A DNA stretch of 6,388 nt from Methanosarcinales archaeon (GCA_012961645.1 DTYY01000271.1:1-6388), one strand, 5' to 3'. Counted from the stretch's first letter, positions 1 to 6,388 are shown. A program made the numbers and translations. The notes: a model not told the origin generated them from the letters alone.

Positions 1-30
1 CCATGACATAATAATAGATTGTGATAGTAC
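1..30. other. AT-rich left edge with nothing identifiable
   Basis: This lies downstream of the DUF262 stop on the minus strand. It is AT-rich with frequent stops in several frames. It is too short to judge and could be intergenic DNA or the continuation of a broken gene. Confidence 0.5.
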
Positions 31-447
31 TTAATAGTTGTTCAGGTTAATTCTTGACGGACCCTTAGGTGGTATATCTAGAATGTCACTGCCTGGTTCA
101 CAAATGATCTTTGTGATGCTTTCTTTTAAACCGGGCAGCAGTTCACGTAGCACTGCAAAAAGAATTGTTAGAGTTGTCAGGCGTTGTTGACCGTCTACGA
201 CTTTTGCAATAGGATCATCTCCCTTAATTAGCACTATACTACCAAGAAAATAAGGGTTCAAATCTTCAACATCACCTTCTTGAAAGGCAAAGTGGGTTAA
301 ATCGTCGAGGAGTTCGTCTACCTGGTCACGCCCCCAAGAATAGGGACGTTGGAAGTCGGGGATGATGAAGGAATATTCACTACTGAATATTTTAGCAATC
401 GGCTGTTCACTGGCTTGAATTATGGATTTTGTGGCATTGTTACACAA
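31..447 (-). CDS. N-terminal fragment of a DUF262 (GmrSD-like) protein, probably a truncated gene
   Basis: The 138-residue product matches the start of DUF262 proteins: QASEQPIAKIF (11-21), IPDFQRPYSWGRDQVDELLDDL (29-50), YFLGSIVL (66-73) and VVDGQQRLTTL (83-93). QRPYSW and DGQQR form the ParB/sulfiredoxin-like nucleotide-binding core that, in GmrSD and related anti-phage enzymes, drives NTP-dependent cleavage of modified DNA. Complete family members are typically 550-700 residues with a C-terminal HNH-type (DUF1524) nuclease. Here a TAA at 33-31 ends the frame, and homology seems lost around residue 132. The 30 bases left show no obvious continuation in another frame. The frame contains no ATG or GTG before the core. 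Only TTG (447-445) is usable, with GGGAG ten bases upstream, and an in-frame TAG lies 18 bases before it. Most likely a decayed remnant; a short stand-alone domain is possible. Confidence 0.75.
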   Translation of the reverse strand: MCNNATKSIIQASEQPIAKIFSSEYSFIIPDFQRPYSWGRDQVDELLDDLTHFAFQEGDVEDLNPYFLGSIVLIKGDDPIAKVVDGQQRLTTLTILFAVLRELLPGLKESITKIICEPGSDILDIPPKGPSRINLNNY

Positions 448-457
448 CTCCGGTACA

Positions 458-462
458 CTCCC
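458..462 (-). promoter_or_regulatory. Possible ribosome binding site for the TTG start of the DUF262 frame
   Basis: The minus strand reads GGGAG, with ten bases to the TTG at 447-445. The spacing is slightly long. It is the only support for this start, since no other canonical start codon lies between the in-frame TAG at 468-466 and the conserved core. Confidence 0.35.
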
Positions 463-524
463 AATCTACGGTGACAGAACTGAACATCTCCTTTTCAGAA
501 AATTCCCAGGCTCCTGAAAGAGAG

Positions 525-544
525 TGTGTCCCACTGCGTCCCAC
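525..544. repeat. Tandem 10-bp direct repeat
   Basis: TGTGTCCCAC (525-534) is followed directly by TGCGTCCCAC (535-544), differing at one base. The repeat lies in the spacer upstream of the DUF262 frame. It could be a protein-binding site, slippage, or chance; nothing else supports a function. Confidence 0.4.
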
Positions 545-566
545 ATAGTTATTGAAACTGCAGCCT

Positions 567-598
567 CTTGAACTTTTTTGGAAAAACCGACGTTCAAG
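567..598 (-). terminator. Possible hairpin or U-rich terminator after the helicase gene
   Basis: Perfect 7-bp arms CTTGAAC (567-573) and GTTCAAG (592-598) enclose 18 bases. On the minus strand the loop holds GGTTTTTCC followed by AAAAAA, so the T run and A run can pair and lengthen the stem. It starts 36 bases beyond the helicase stop, a plausible terminator position. No T run follows the 3' arm, so it is not a classical intrinsic terminator. The internal T5 could act as an archaeal-type T-tract. Confidence 0.35.
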
Positions 599-633
599 TA
601 TACATGCCTGATGACTCACAACATGCCATCTTT

Positions 634-3600
634 TCACGCCAGGGCTCTTTTAAGCTTCTCAATATCCACTTCGAAATTGTCGTATCTCACAGTAAACACC
701 CTGTATCCAAGCTCTCTAAGCTTATTTCGCTTATTTTCATCATCCTTTTTAACATAGTCCTTATCATGGGGTGGTCCATCAACAAAAACCGCTATATTCG
801 GTCTATCATAGAAGAAGTCAGGTTTTGCTATCGGTATATCACCGTCATAGATGGTTTTTTGTGCAGAATTAGGCAATGATATCCCATTATTGGACAATTC
901 TTTCAATACTTTCCTCTCAAACCCGGAACCGCATCGGGATATAAGCTCTTGTAGCTTCCCCTCATTCCCCTGCTCTTCTATTCGCTCGATTCTTACCGAC
1001 TCCAGGGCACGGAGTACTGGCAAAACTATATTCCTGTCCAGAAGTTCGTGTTCGCGTTGGTTATAGAAACTTAGCAGGCATTCGTAGCAAGCAGAGCTGC
1101 AGCCCGGCTCATTATCGAATTCATGGAGCAGTTCACGGGCACGCAGGACCATCTCCTCAAATCGGTAGGGTTCAAGCAGTGCTTTTATGGCACCTGTTCC
1201 TCCTTCAGCCCTTTCATACAGAATAATTTTCCAGCTATCCCTGTTTTCTTCCGATACTACCAGTCCGTCAACTTCGTTTTCATCCAGGTTCAGAGCTATC
1301 TGCATGCCTCTGATTATTGCTTCCTTAAGCGAGGTGTAGAATTCTTTGGCTTCAGAGGATTCTACATACTCTGGCAGCGGTAGCTTTAGAACTGCAACAT
1401 CATGAGTTCCGATGGTAAAGAGCCAGATATCCTTTATTATATCTTCTCTTGTTGCATTTTTAGAGCAGTTTCCATCTTCTCCGATATGTTTCTCGATCTT
1501 CTCACCGAAAAGCCAGCGGTTGCATGCCGAACAGAGAACAAAACCATTCTCCTGTCCTGGTTCATCATCCCTGCTTCTTTTGGTTCCGCGATTCAGATGG
1601 ATTATCCTTCCGTTATGTTCGTAGTTCAATGTAATCTCGATATCTGATCCGATTATCCGCACACCCCTGGTCACGTTTCCTACCTCGTAGTGTGTGGACA
1701 ACTGGTATCCAAGGCGGCGTCTTTCCTCCTCATCTGAGGTGATGCGGCTCCTTTTTATCGCATGCATATCAGGCATCTGCATTCCATTGGGGTTCGGGTG
1801 ATGACCTGTCAGCGATTGCCCGCACTCAGAGCATGCAGATTGAGCACTAGCCCTCTCACGTCCATGATAGATCGTTGAACAGTTGGGGCAGATGAGCACA
1901 TGCTCCAGCACTGGCTTATGATTCTCTCTTCTGGGCTTTGCATAAGTTACATTGTATGTATTTCCTCTGTAGTATATGGTATTTCCAGGGGCAAATTCAG
2001 AGAGTGCCAGGGCATTATCCCTGACGATTTCGTTCTCTGAATCGTGGATGGAAAGTATGACTGTTGAGGTCGGGAAACCGTAGTTGGGCAGAAAACCACG
2101 TGCTCCGAGATACCTGTATGAATAAAAATCCATCTCCCCATCCCTCATAGCTTTTAATTTTATACCTATCGCTCCCATTCTGCTGTGATCGCTCAATGAT
2201 AACCCGGTTGCTCTTTCACGTGCGGAAAGATCCTTATGCTCTCTTTGAAGGAGATCGTACTCCGTTCTCCAGTAACCAAGGCTTTTTTCGAGGTTATCCA
2301 CAAAATGGTCGATACATTCACCTACAAAGTCGAGGGTGAACCAATGAGAAAAGACCGACATCTCTCTGCTGAATGCCTGCTCCACTCTCTCGATTATCCT
2401 GTCCCTGTTCTCTGAAGTTGCATCCATCAGGTCGGTTTTGAAGTATGGTGACATCGGATATCCTGGCTGATTGGTCTCCAGTATATCTCCAAAACCGTTA
2501 GGAAAGTTGATTGCAACCGTTTCTAAGATCATTGAATTGATATGAGCCTTCACGAGTTGCTGGTTATCCAGCATAAACCTCGGGGGTGTTATCTGACCTG
2601 ATATGATCTTCTCCGGGAATCTATAGAAATACTGGTCATGGGGTCCTCTTGCTGCACCAACACCACAGAATGTGGTTATGATGGATGGCTGGCTTTTGCG
2701 TCCTGCTCTCCCTGCTCTCTGCGCATAGTTACTGGGACTCGGCGGCACATTACGCATGTAAACCGCGGTCAGGTCTCCAATATCTATTCCAAGTTCCATG
2801 GTTGGAGTGCATACAAGCACGTTCAATGGTTCTCCCGGATCCCGGAATCTTGCCTCAATGTTCTTCCTCGTTGTTCCATCGATCTGTCCGCTGTGTTCCT
2901 CCGCGACCACAGAAGAGGATTCAGAGAACGGTTTCATATAAATCTGGCGGAAATAATTGTTTTTGAGGTCCTGTTTCCCCAGAGTTCCACACAAACTCCC
3001 TGTACACAGGTCAAGAACACGATAATGATAGACTGATGCGCATTTCTGACAGACACGGTGGATACTGGTATCTTCGATCGCCTGCAACTGGATCCTTTCA
3101 GTGTTGAGCATGTATATCGAGCCAAGGATCCCTCTCTGATACGCAGGTACGGAATGTTCAACGAGCCATCCACCGTATTCCCTATCAGCCAGTATTTTCA
3201 CGACAGCCTGAACGATCGCTTTTGCGGTTTCAGGACTTACGCCGAGTGCCTTTTTGGTCCATGTCATCAGACGGCTGCGCGGGTGTGTTAAGCGCAGGAT
3301 CTTATATTTCCGGTTACCTTTTCTGACATCATCCCCATATCCAGCTATGCTGCCCGCGACACCGCTGATATCAAATTGGGACTCCTCAGTAATCTCTGAA
3401 CAGATTTCTCTTTCAAAGAGATCGTTTCTGATGATGTGCTTGTATGCGATAGCCCGCTGCTTCCTGAATATGTCCATGAATCCCATAAGATAATCATATC
3501 GTTCATCCGGAGTCCTGGATTCGATCTCAGGGATCGCCTTCCACACATCATCTGCGGCTGCCAACCTGTCAAGACCATTGTACAGTATCTTTAAAAGCCC

Positions 3601-5901
3601 TACATCTTCCAGATTCTGCTGGTTCTTCATCACCGGAGTCCCCAGATCAAGAACAGCGTTGTACTGAAGATATTCCTTATATGATTCGTCCGATCTCGGG
3701 TTCTGAACAAAACGCCCCTCTTCTCTGGCATAATCAGGCAATACCCCATAATGCTGCATTGTATCAAAGATTCTGATGCCCGATCTGGTGATCTCAAGCA
3801 CATCACCGTTCACATCGGTGTATCCTCCATTCACAAGCGCCCTGTAAACCGCCTGCCTGAAATGGATCCGCTTCTGCAGGTTGTTCATGTGGGATGCCTG
3901 CAGAGCCGTATCCTGCCTGTTATCAGAGAACGCTATGATCTTCTTCTCATCGGCATCCAGCTTGCTTATGATGCTTGAAACAAGTACGTCAGTTCCTGTG
4001 CTTCGCCCTATCGAACCAAAGGTGAAGAGTTTGTTGAACTCTTTGGAACGTCTGTCATATTTCACCCCGCAGGATGGACAGAACAGAAACGGGGACGCAA
4101 GCTCATATACCCTGATTTTCCCCTCATGATCGCATCTCGGGTCCAGTGAATTGCATTCGGGACAGTAAACCCTCTCATGAGGCACATGATCCATCCGATC
4201 AGCGCGGATCTTCTCATCACGCCCGACAACCCACTCCGCAGGAATCGCATGGATCGGCACTTTATCAGATGAATATTCTGGCTTGTAAATGTAGGCGTCC
4301 CTTCCCTCCAAAGCAACAGTATCGATATCTCTCGGCAGCAGGGTGTTGTCATCCATCACCGTAACGCCATAGAACTCCTGACCGCATGAGCGGCAGAAGT
4401 TCAGTGGGAACGTGATCCGCTTCTCGCCCTCTCCTCTGCATCTCGGGCATAAGGCATCACCACGGTCGTTCAGATGAGGACTTTTCGAAGTGAGACAACT
4501 GCTGATCGTCCTCCCCTGAGAGAAGAAGTCGTGCAGCTTGGGAACGAAGAGCGGCTGATCCTGATCATATATCCTGACCGTTCCGACAGTACCAGCCAGT
4601 AGAGAAGCCTTTAGTTCCATTGTGCACCCGGCAGGGTCAAAGCCAGGACGATACGCAGCCATATAGTCAGCCGACATATCATGGATCGAACAGGAATCAT
4701 TGGAGGCTCTCTCTTCAAGGAACTGGACGGTTTGCTGGGATGATAATATTCTCCCGAGATTATCAGGCGTCTTCTCATAATCATCCAGAGTCTCTCCGGT
4801 CAGTGCTTCTACAAGAACCGCCCCCTTCTCGATGGACCCATCAAATTCCTCGATCATCTGAGGAGTGACCAGTATTCTCTCTGGCAGCGGTCCAGGGTCT
4901 GGACGTGCAGGGACATGATACGTCTCCCCTATCACATGTTCTTTTTTAAACTCCTCAGAAAAGAGTTCTTTTGCAAACCCTGCAATCACCTCATCTGCAT
5001 CCTCTCCCTTCGCGCTCCGAACCGTGGCACTCGTTCCAATGCAACGCAACGATTCACTGGCACCGGTTCTCTTCTTCAACCTCCTGATGAGGCAGGCAAC
5101 ATCCGCCCCTCTCTTGCCGCTGTAGGTGTGTATCTCATCAAGAACGAGGAACCTGAGCCGACCCCGATCTTCTTTCGGGAAGAGCCTGCGGTCATCAAAC
5201 CTGGTGAGCAGCAGCTCAAGCATCACATAATTCGTCATGAGGATATCAGGGGGACTCTTCTGTATCTCTTCCCTCGACAAGACCTCGCTGTCATAGGGAG
5301 CATCCCTGCCTGTCGTCTTCCTGAGATTAGCCAGCGCCTCCTCAGGACTGTTCGGCGTATCCCCGGTATAAAGAGCAAGCCTCAAGCCGCTGCCATGAAA
5401 CCTCCTGGCAAAGTCCTCATACTGGCTGTTTGCAAGAGCATTCATTGGATAGACGATGATCGCTTTTATCCCGTCCAGACCCTGCTCCCGCATCCTGAGA
5501 CACTCGCTCACAACAGGGATTCCGAAGCAGAAGCTCTTCCCAGAACTCGTGCCTGTTGTGATTATCGTGTTTGCCTCTTCGCCCAATATCGCTCTCGTGG
5601 AGTCGCTCTGGTGCTTATGAGGGATGATCGGAGTTCCTGTCAGCCGACCCGACGAATCGGTTGCCGAGAATATCGAAAGCACGCCAGAATGAAGAAGCCC
5701 GGAAGCGACCATTTCCTCAAGCGATTCACCCCTCTCAAAACGGCGGTTCAACTGGATGTGCGGATCCCGCCACAAAAGGGTGCCATCAGCTATTCTTTTC
5801 AGCATCCAGTCTTTTATTGCGGGGTTCTTGATCTTCTGGAAGGTGTGGACATAAGTTCTGTACATGTCCTGGATGTGGGATAGGGTTTCGAATGGGTTCA
5901 T
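634..5901 (-). CDS. Large DEAD/DEAH helicase with DUF1998 module and C-terminal PD-(D/E)XK (Vsr/DUF559-like) nuclease
   Basis: This 1755-residue, apparently intact protein probably unwinds or translocates on DNA and cuts it as a defence effector. Residues 1-95 form a helical pre-helicase region. RecA1 spans about 96-300: Walker A GTSSGKS (117-123), YPMNALA (151-157), LYTGD (177-181), Walker B DEIH (255-258) and GTSAT (289-293). RecA2 begins with FSDNRQDTALQA (658-669) and resumes, after a long insertion, with TPTMELGIDIG (1032-1042) and QRAGRAGR (1061-1068). Cysteine clusters: C485/488/503/506, C580/583/608/611, C951/954/966/971, C1338/1341/1357/1360 and C1457/1460 with H1472/C1479. The DUF1998 signature is YERAEGGTGA (1562-1571) and CSSACYECLLSFYNQ (1601-1615). 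Residues about 1656-1755 are nuclease-like. The FSDNRQD and DUF1998 signatures relate it to DrmA/DrmB of DISARM, DruE of Druantia and MrfA. It is longer than MrfA (about 750 residues) and near DrmA plus DrmB. The ATG at 5901 is fixed by GGAGG and the ATGA overlap. Family assignment is strong; defence role is inferred. Confidence 0.93.
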   Translation of the reverse strand: MNPFETLSHIQDMYRTYVHTFQKIKNPAIKDWMLKRIADGTLLWRDPHIQLNRRFERGESLEEMVASGLLHSGVLSIFSATDSSGRLTGTPIIPHKHQSDSTRAILGEEANTIITTGTSSGKSFCFGIPVVSECLRMREQGLDGIKAIIVYPMNALANSQYEDFARRFHGSGLRLALYTGDTPNSPEEALANLRKTTGRDAPYDSEVLSREEIQKSPPDILMTNYVMLELLLTRFDDRRLFPKEDRGRLRFLVLDEIHTYSGKRGADVACLIRRLKKRTGASESLRCIGTSATVRSAKGEDADEVIAGFAKELFSEEFKKEHVIGETYHVPARPDPGPLPERILVTPQMIEEFDGSIEKGAVLVEALTGETLDDYEKTPDNLGRILSSQQTVQFLEERASNDSCSIHDMSADYMAAYRPGFDPAGCTMELKASLLAGTVGTVRIYDQDQPLFVPKLHDFFSQGRTISSCLTSKSPHLNDRGDALCPRCRGEGEKRITFPLNFCRSCGQEFYGVTVMDDNTLLPRDIDTVALEGRDAYIYKPEYSSDKVPIHAIPAEWVVGRDEKIRADRMDHVPHERVYCPECNSLDPRCDHEGKIRVYELASPFLFCPSCGVKYDRRSKEFNKLFTFGSIGRSTGTDVLVSSIISKLDADEKKIIAFSDNRQDTALQASHMNNLQKRIHFRQAVYRALVNGGYTDVNGDVLEITRSGIRIFDTMQHYGVLPDYAREEGRFVQNPRSDESYKEYLQYNAVLDLGTPVMKNQQNLEDVGLLKILYNGLDRLAAADDVWKAIPEIESRTPDERYDYLMGFMDIFRKQRAIAYKHIIRNDLFEREICSEITEESQFDISGVAGSIAGYGDDVRKGNRKYKILRLTHPRSRLMTWTKKALGVSPETAKAIVQAVVKILADREYGGWLVEHSVPAYQRGILGSIYMLNTERIQLQAIEDTSIHRVCQKCASVYHYRVLDLCTGSLCGTLGKQDLKNNYFRQIYMKPFSESSSVVAEEHSGQIDGTTRKNIEARFRDPGEPLNVLVCTPTMELGIDIGDLTAVYMRNVPPSPSNYAQRAGRAGRKSQPSIITTFCGVGAARGPHDQYFYRFPEKIISGQITPPRFMLDNQQLVKAHINSMILETVAINFPNGFGDILETNQPGYPMSPYFKTDLMDATSENRDRIIERVEQAFSREMSVFSHWFTLDFVGECIDHFVDNLEKSLGYWRTEYDLLQREHKDLSARERATGLSLSDHSRMGAIGIKLKAMRDGEMDFYSYRYLGARGFLPNYGFPTSTVILSIHDSENEIVRDNALALSEFAPGNTIYYRGNTYNVTYAKPRRENHKPVLEHVLICPNCSTIYHGRERASAQSACSECGQSLTGHHPNPNGMQMPDMHAIKRSRITSDEEERRRLGYQLSTHYEVGNVTRGVRIIGSDIEITLNYEHNGRIIHLNRGTKRSRDDEPGQENGFVLCSACNRWLFGEKIEKHIGEDGNCSKNATREDIIKDIWLFTIGTHDVAVLKLPLPEYVESSEAKEFYTSLKEAIIRGMQIALNLDENEVDGLVVSEENRDSWKIILYERAEGGTGAIKALLEPYRFEEMVLRARELLHEFDNEPGCSSACYECLLSFYNQREHELLDRNIVLPVLRALESVRIERIEEQGNEGKLQELISRCGSGFERKVLKELSNNGISLPNSAQKTIYDGDIPIAKPDFFYDRPNIAVFVDGPPHDKDYVKKDDENKRNKLRELGYRVFTVRYDNFEVDIEKLKRALA
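637..936 (-). other. C-terminal Vsr/MTES_1575/DUF559-like nuclease domain of the helicase protein
   Basis: This is a domain of the large protein, residues about 1656-1755, after the DUF1998 module. It shows the order expected for PD-(D/E)XK nucleases of the Vsr/DUF559 type: a helix with SGFERKVLKEL (candidate E1662), a strand with IAKPDFFYD (D1695 in PDF), a strand with IAVFVDGPPHD (D1708, H1712), then a helix with DDENKRNKLRELGY and a final strand VFTVRY. Plain DUF559 proteins usually have an E-x-D arrangement (EVDG) in the third motif, but here the residue two before D1708 is F1706. This variant may rely on the aspartate and histidine, as Vsr does. Fold assignment is by pattern only. Likely role: cutting DNA handled by the helicase. 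Confidence 0.75.
2698..5553 (-). other. Superfamily 2 helicase core with a large insertion inside RecA2
   Basis: The domain runs from Walker A (5553-5533) to motif VI QRAGRAGR (2721-2698). Walker B DEIH lies at 5139-5128. Between FSDNRQD (residues 658-664) and the motif V region (from about 1029) lie roughly 330 residues with no recognised helicase motif and one four-cysteine cluster (C951-C971). About 350 more residues, carrying two other cysteine clusters, separate GTSAT (289-293) from FSDNRQD. All catalytic motifs needed for ATP hydrolysis are present, so the enzyme should be active. Confidence 0.85.
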
Positions 5902-6388
5902 TGAGTTGCCTCCAGTATGTCTTCGTAATTATTATAATATTCAAGAATAAGTCTTTTTGTTCTGTACTCGCCGTAATTGGCGATATCCTTCTTTTTGACG
6001 ATGGGAAAGGTCTCAAGGATGTAATTCAGTTCATCGCTTGTTACACCATAGAGATGGGCAACGATAGCGTCCAGTTCTGCCATCAGGTGTGCCCTTTCTT
6101 CTGGATCCCACCTGAAAGGAGGACCGTCGTAGCCGAGGTCATGGGCGAAGGGGGAGAGGGAGTGGGAGGTGTAAAATAGATTCAATACTATTTTGGAGAT
6201 AATCTTATGAAGCCTATCAGAATTATTCAAAGTATACCTTTTCAAAAGCGTAGGATCTGGCATAGAGAACTGCTTCACAAAGTGGAAATCTAAATGCATC
6301 CCTCCTATTTTTTGTCTTGCAATATAATCAAAGACAAAAGATGAAGAGATTGCAATAAAAAATGATGCCATATATGCATCATTGATAG
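5898..6388 (-). CDS. C-terminal part of Eco57I/type IIG-like DNA methyltransferase (partial, runs off right edge)
   Basis: Only the last 162 codons are visible. The frame stays open through the right edge, so the internal ATG at 6371 is not taken as the start. The fragment has the conserved tail I associate from memory with large (roughly 1000-residue or longer) Eco57I-type adenine methyltransferases found with DISARM-like systems. The first part is a helical stretch, SSFVFDYIARQKIGG (about 6345-6301), followed by VKQF; this resembles the specificity-region end of type IIG enzymes. The second part is an acidic/aromatic module containing DLGYDGPPFRWDP, LDAIVAHLYG and TFPIVKKKD...YGEYRTKRLILE (about 6145-5930). 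The SAM-binding and NPPY catalytic motifs would lie upstream, outside the window. Expected role: methylation of host DNA to mark it as self. The TGA stop overlaps the start of the helicase gene as ATGA. It could also belong to a stand-alone type IIG or BREX PglX-like enzyme. The methyltransferase call is fairly firm; the subsystem is not. Confidence 0.82.
   Translation of the reverse strand, partial: INDAYMASFFIAISSSFVFDYIARQKIGGMHLDFHFVKQFSMPDPTLLKRYTLNNSDRLHKIISKIVLNLFYTSHSLSPFAHDLGYDGPPFRWDPEERAHLMAELDAIVAHLYGVTSDELNYILETFPIVKKKDIANYGEYRTKRLILEYYNNYEDILEATQ
5909..5913 (-). promoter_or_regulatory. Ribosome binding site of the helicase gene, inside the methyltransferase gene
   Basis: The minus strand reads GGAGG, seven bases before the ATG at 5901-5899. 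The site lies in the last codons of the methyltransferase (CTG GAG GCA ACT CAA TGA). With the ATGA stop/start overlap it decides the helicase start and indicates translational coupling of the two genes. Confidence 0.85.

Larger units (their letters stand above)
448..633. other. 186-base spacer between helicase and DUF262 genes; no convincing gene
   Basis: No conserved protein is recognisable here. The minus strand has a 65-codon open frame (637-440). It starts with a GTG inside GTGA at the helicase stop and ends overlapping the TTG of the DUF262 frame by 8 bases. No Shine-Dalgarno precedes that GTG and the peptide resembles no family I know, so I do not call it a gene. The spacer carries a 7-bp inverted repeat (567-598), a tandem 10-mer (525-544) and a short direct repeat ACATGCC (602-608 and 621-627). 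Confidence 0.6.

Noticed and set aside
491..520. Weak inverted repeat TTTCAG/CTGAAA in the spacer
   Set aside because: The arms are only six bases with a 15-base loop and no flanking signal, which is expected by chance in such a region.
568..1066. Overlapping plus-strand frames of 71 and 103 codons near the helicase end
   Set aside because: They are antisense to the nuclease domain or cross into the spacer, with no family resemblance and no ribosome binding site considered convincing.
2638..3036. A 132-codon plus-strand frame
   Set aside because: It is antisense to the conserved motif V/VI region of the helicase. Its translation is arginine- and serine-rich with no domain.
4915..5883. A 322-codon open frame on the plus strand
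   Set aside because: It lies wholly antisense to the helicase N-terminal half, whose motifs on the minus strand are unmistakable. The plus-strand translation has no recognisable domain, so it is a shadow frame.
6369..6371. ATG at 6371 as the start of a 157-residue protein
   Set aside because: The frame stays open to the window edge, no Shine-Dalgarno precedes it, and the sequence that follows is the conserved tail of a much larger methyltransferase.
1..6388. CRISPR array, tRNA, rRNA, or an insertion sequence with transposase
   Set aside because: No regularly spaced repeats, no cloverleaf or rRNA-like segment, and no transposase motif were seen. Nearly the whole window is explained by three minus-strand protein frames.

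Overview
The window is a densely coded stretch of prokaryotic DNA read entirely from the minus strand. It looks like part of an anti-phage or restriction-modification island. Codon use is mixed, with AGG/AGA arginine and ATA isoleucine next to CTC/CTG leucine. The one clear start signal is a strong GGAGG Shine-Dalgarno. A methanogenic euryarchaeon (Methanomicrobia-like) would fit, but this is a weak impression: no rRNA, tRNA or taxon-specific gene is present, and a bacterium is possible.

In transcription order (right to left) the layout is as follows. (1) 6388-5898 holds the C-terminal end of a large class I DNA methyltransferase of the Eco57I/type IIG-like kind, the sort that accompanies DISARM-type systems; its catalytic part lies beyond the right edge. 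(2) 5901-634 holds an intact 1755-residue protein. It combines a superfamily 2 DEAD/DEAH helicase, several cysteine clusters, a DUF1998 module and a C-terminal Vsr/DUF559-like PD-(D/E)XK nuclease. Its ATG overlaps the methyltransferase stop as ATGA, with GGAGG seven bases upstream, so the two are almost certainly translationally coupled. (3) 633-448 is a 186-base spacer with no convincing gene. It carries a 7-bp inverted repeat and short direct repeats. (4) 447-31 holds the N-terminal part of a DUF262 (GmrSD-like) protein. It has only a TTG start and stops after 138 codons, far short of the usual family length, so it is probably a decayed or truncated gene. The last 30 bases (1-30) are AT-rich and contain nothing identifiable.

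Functional reading (inference): the methyltransferase would mark host DNA, and the helicase-DUF1998-nuclease would be the effector that engages and cuts unmarked or invading DNA. The effector puts in one chain what DISARM divides between DrmA (helicase) and DrmB (DUF1998). In size and DUF1998 content it also resembles DruE of Druantia. The extra C-terminal nuclease domain makes it a candidate compact DISARM/Druantia-related system. The DUF262 remnant fits the habit of such genes to cluster in defence islands.
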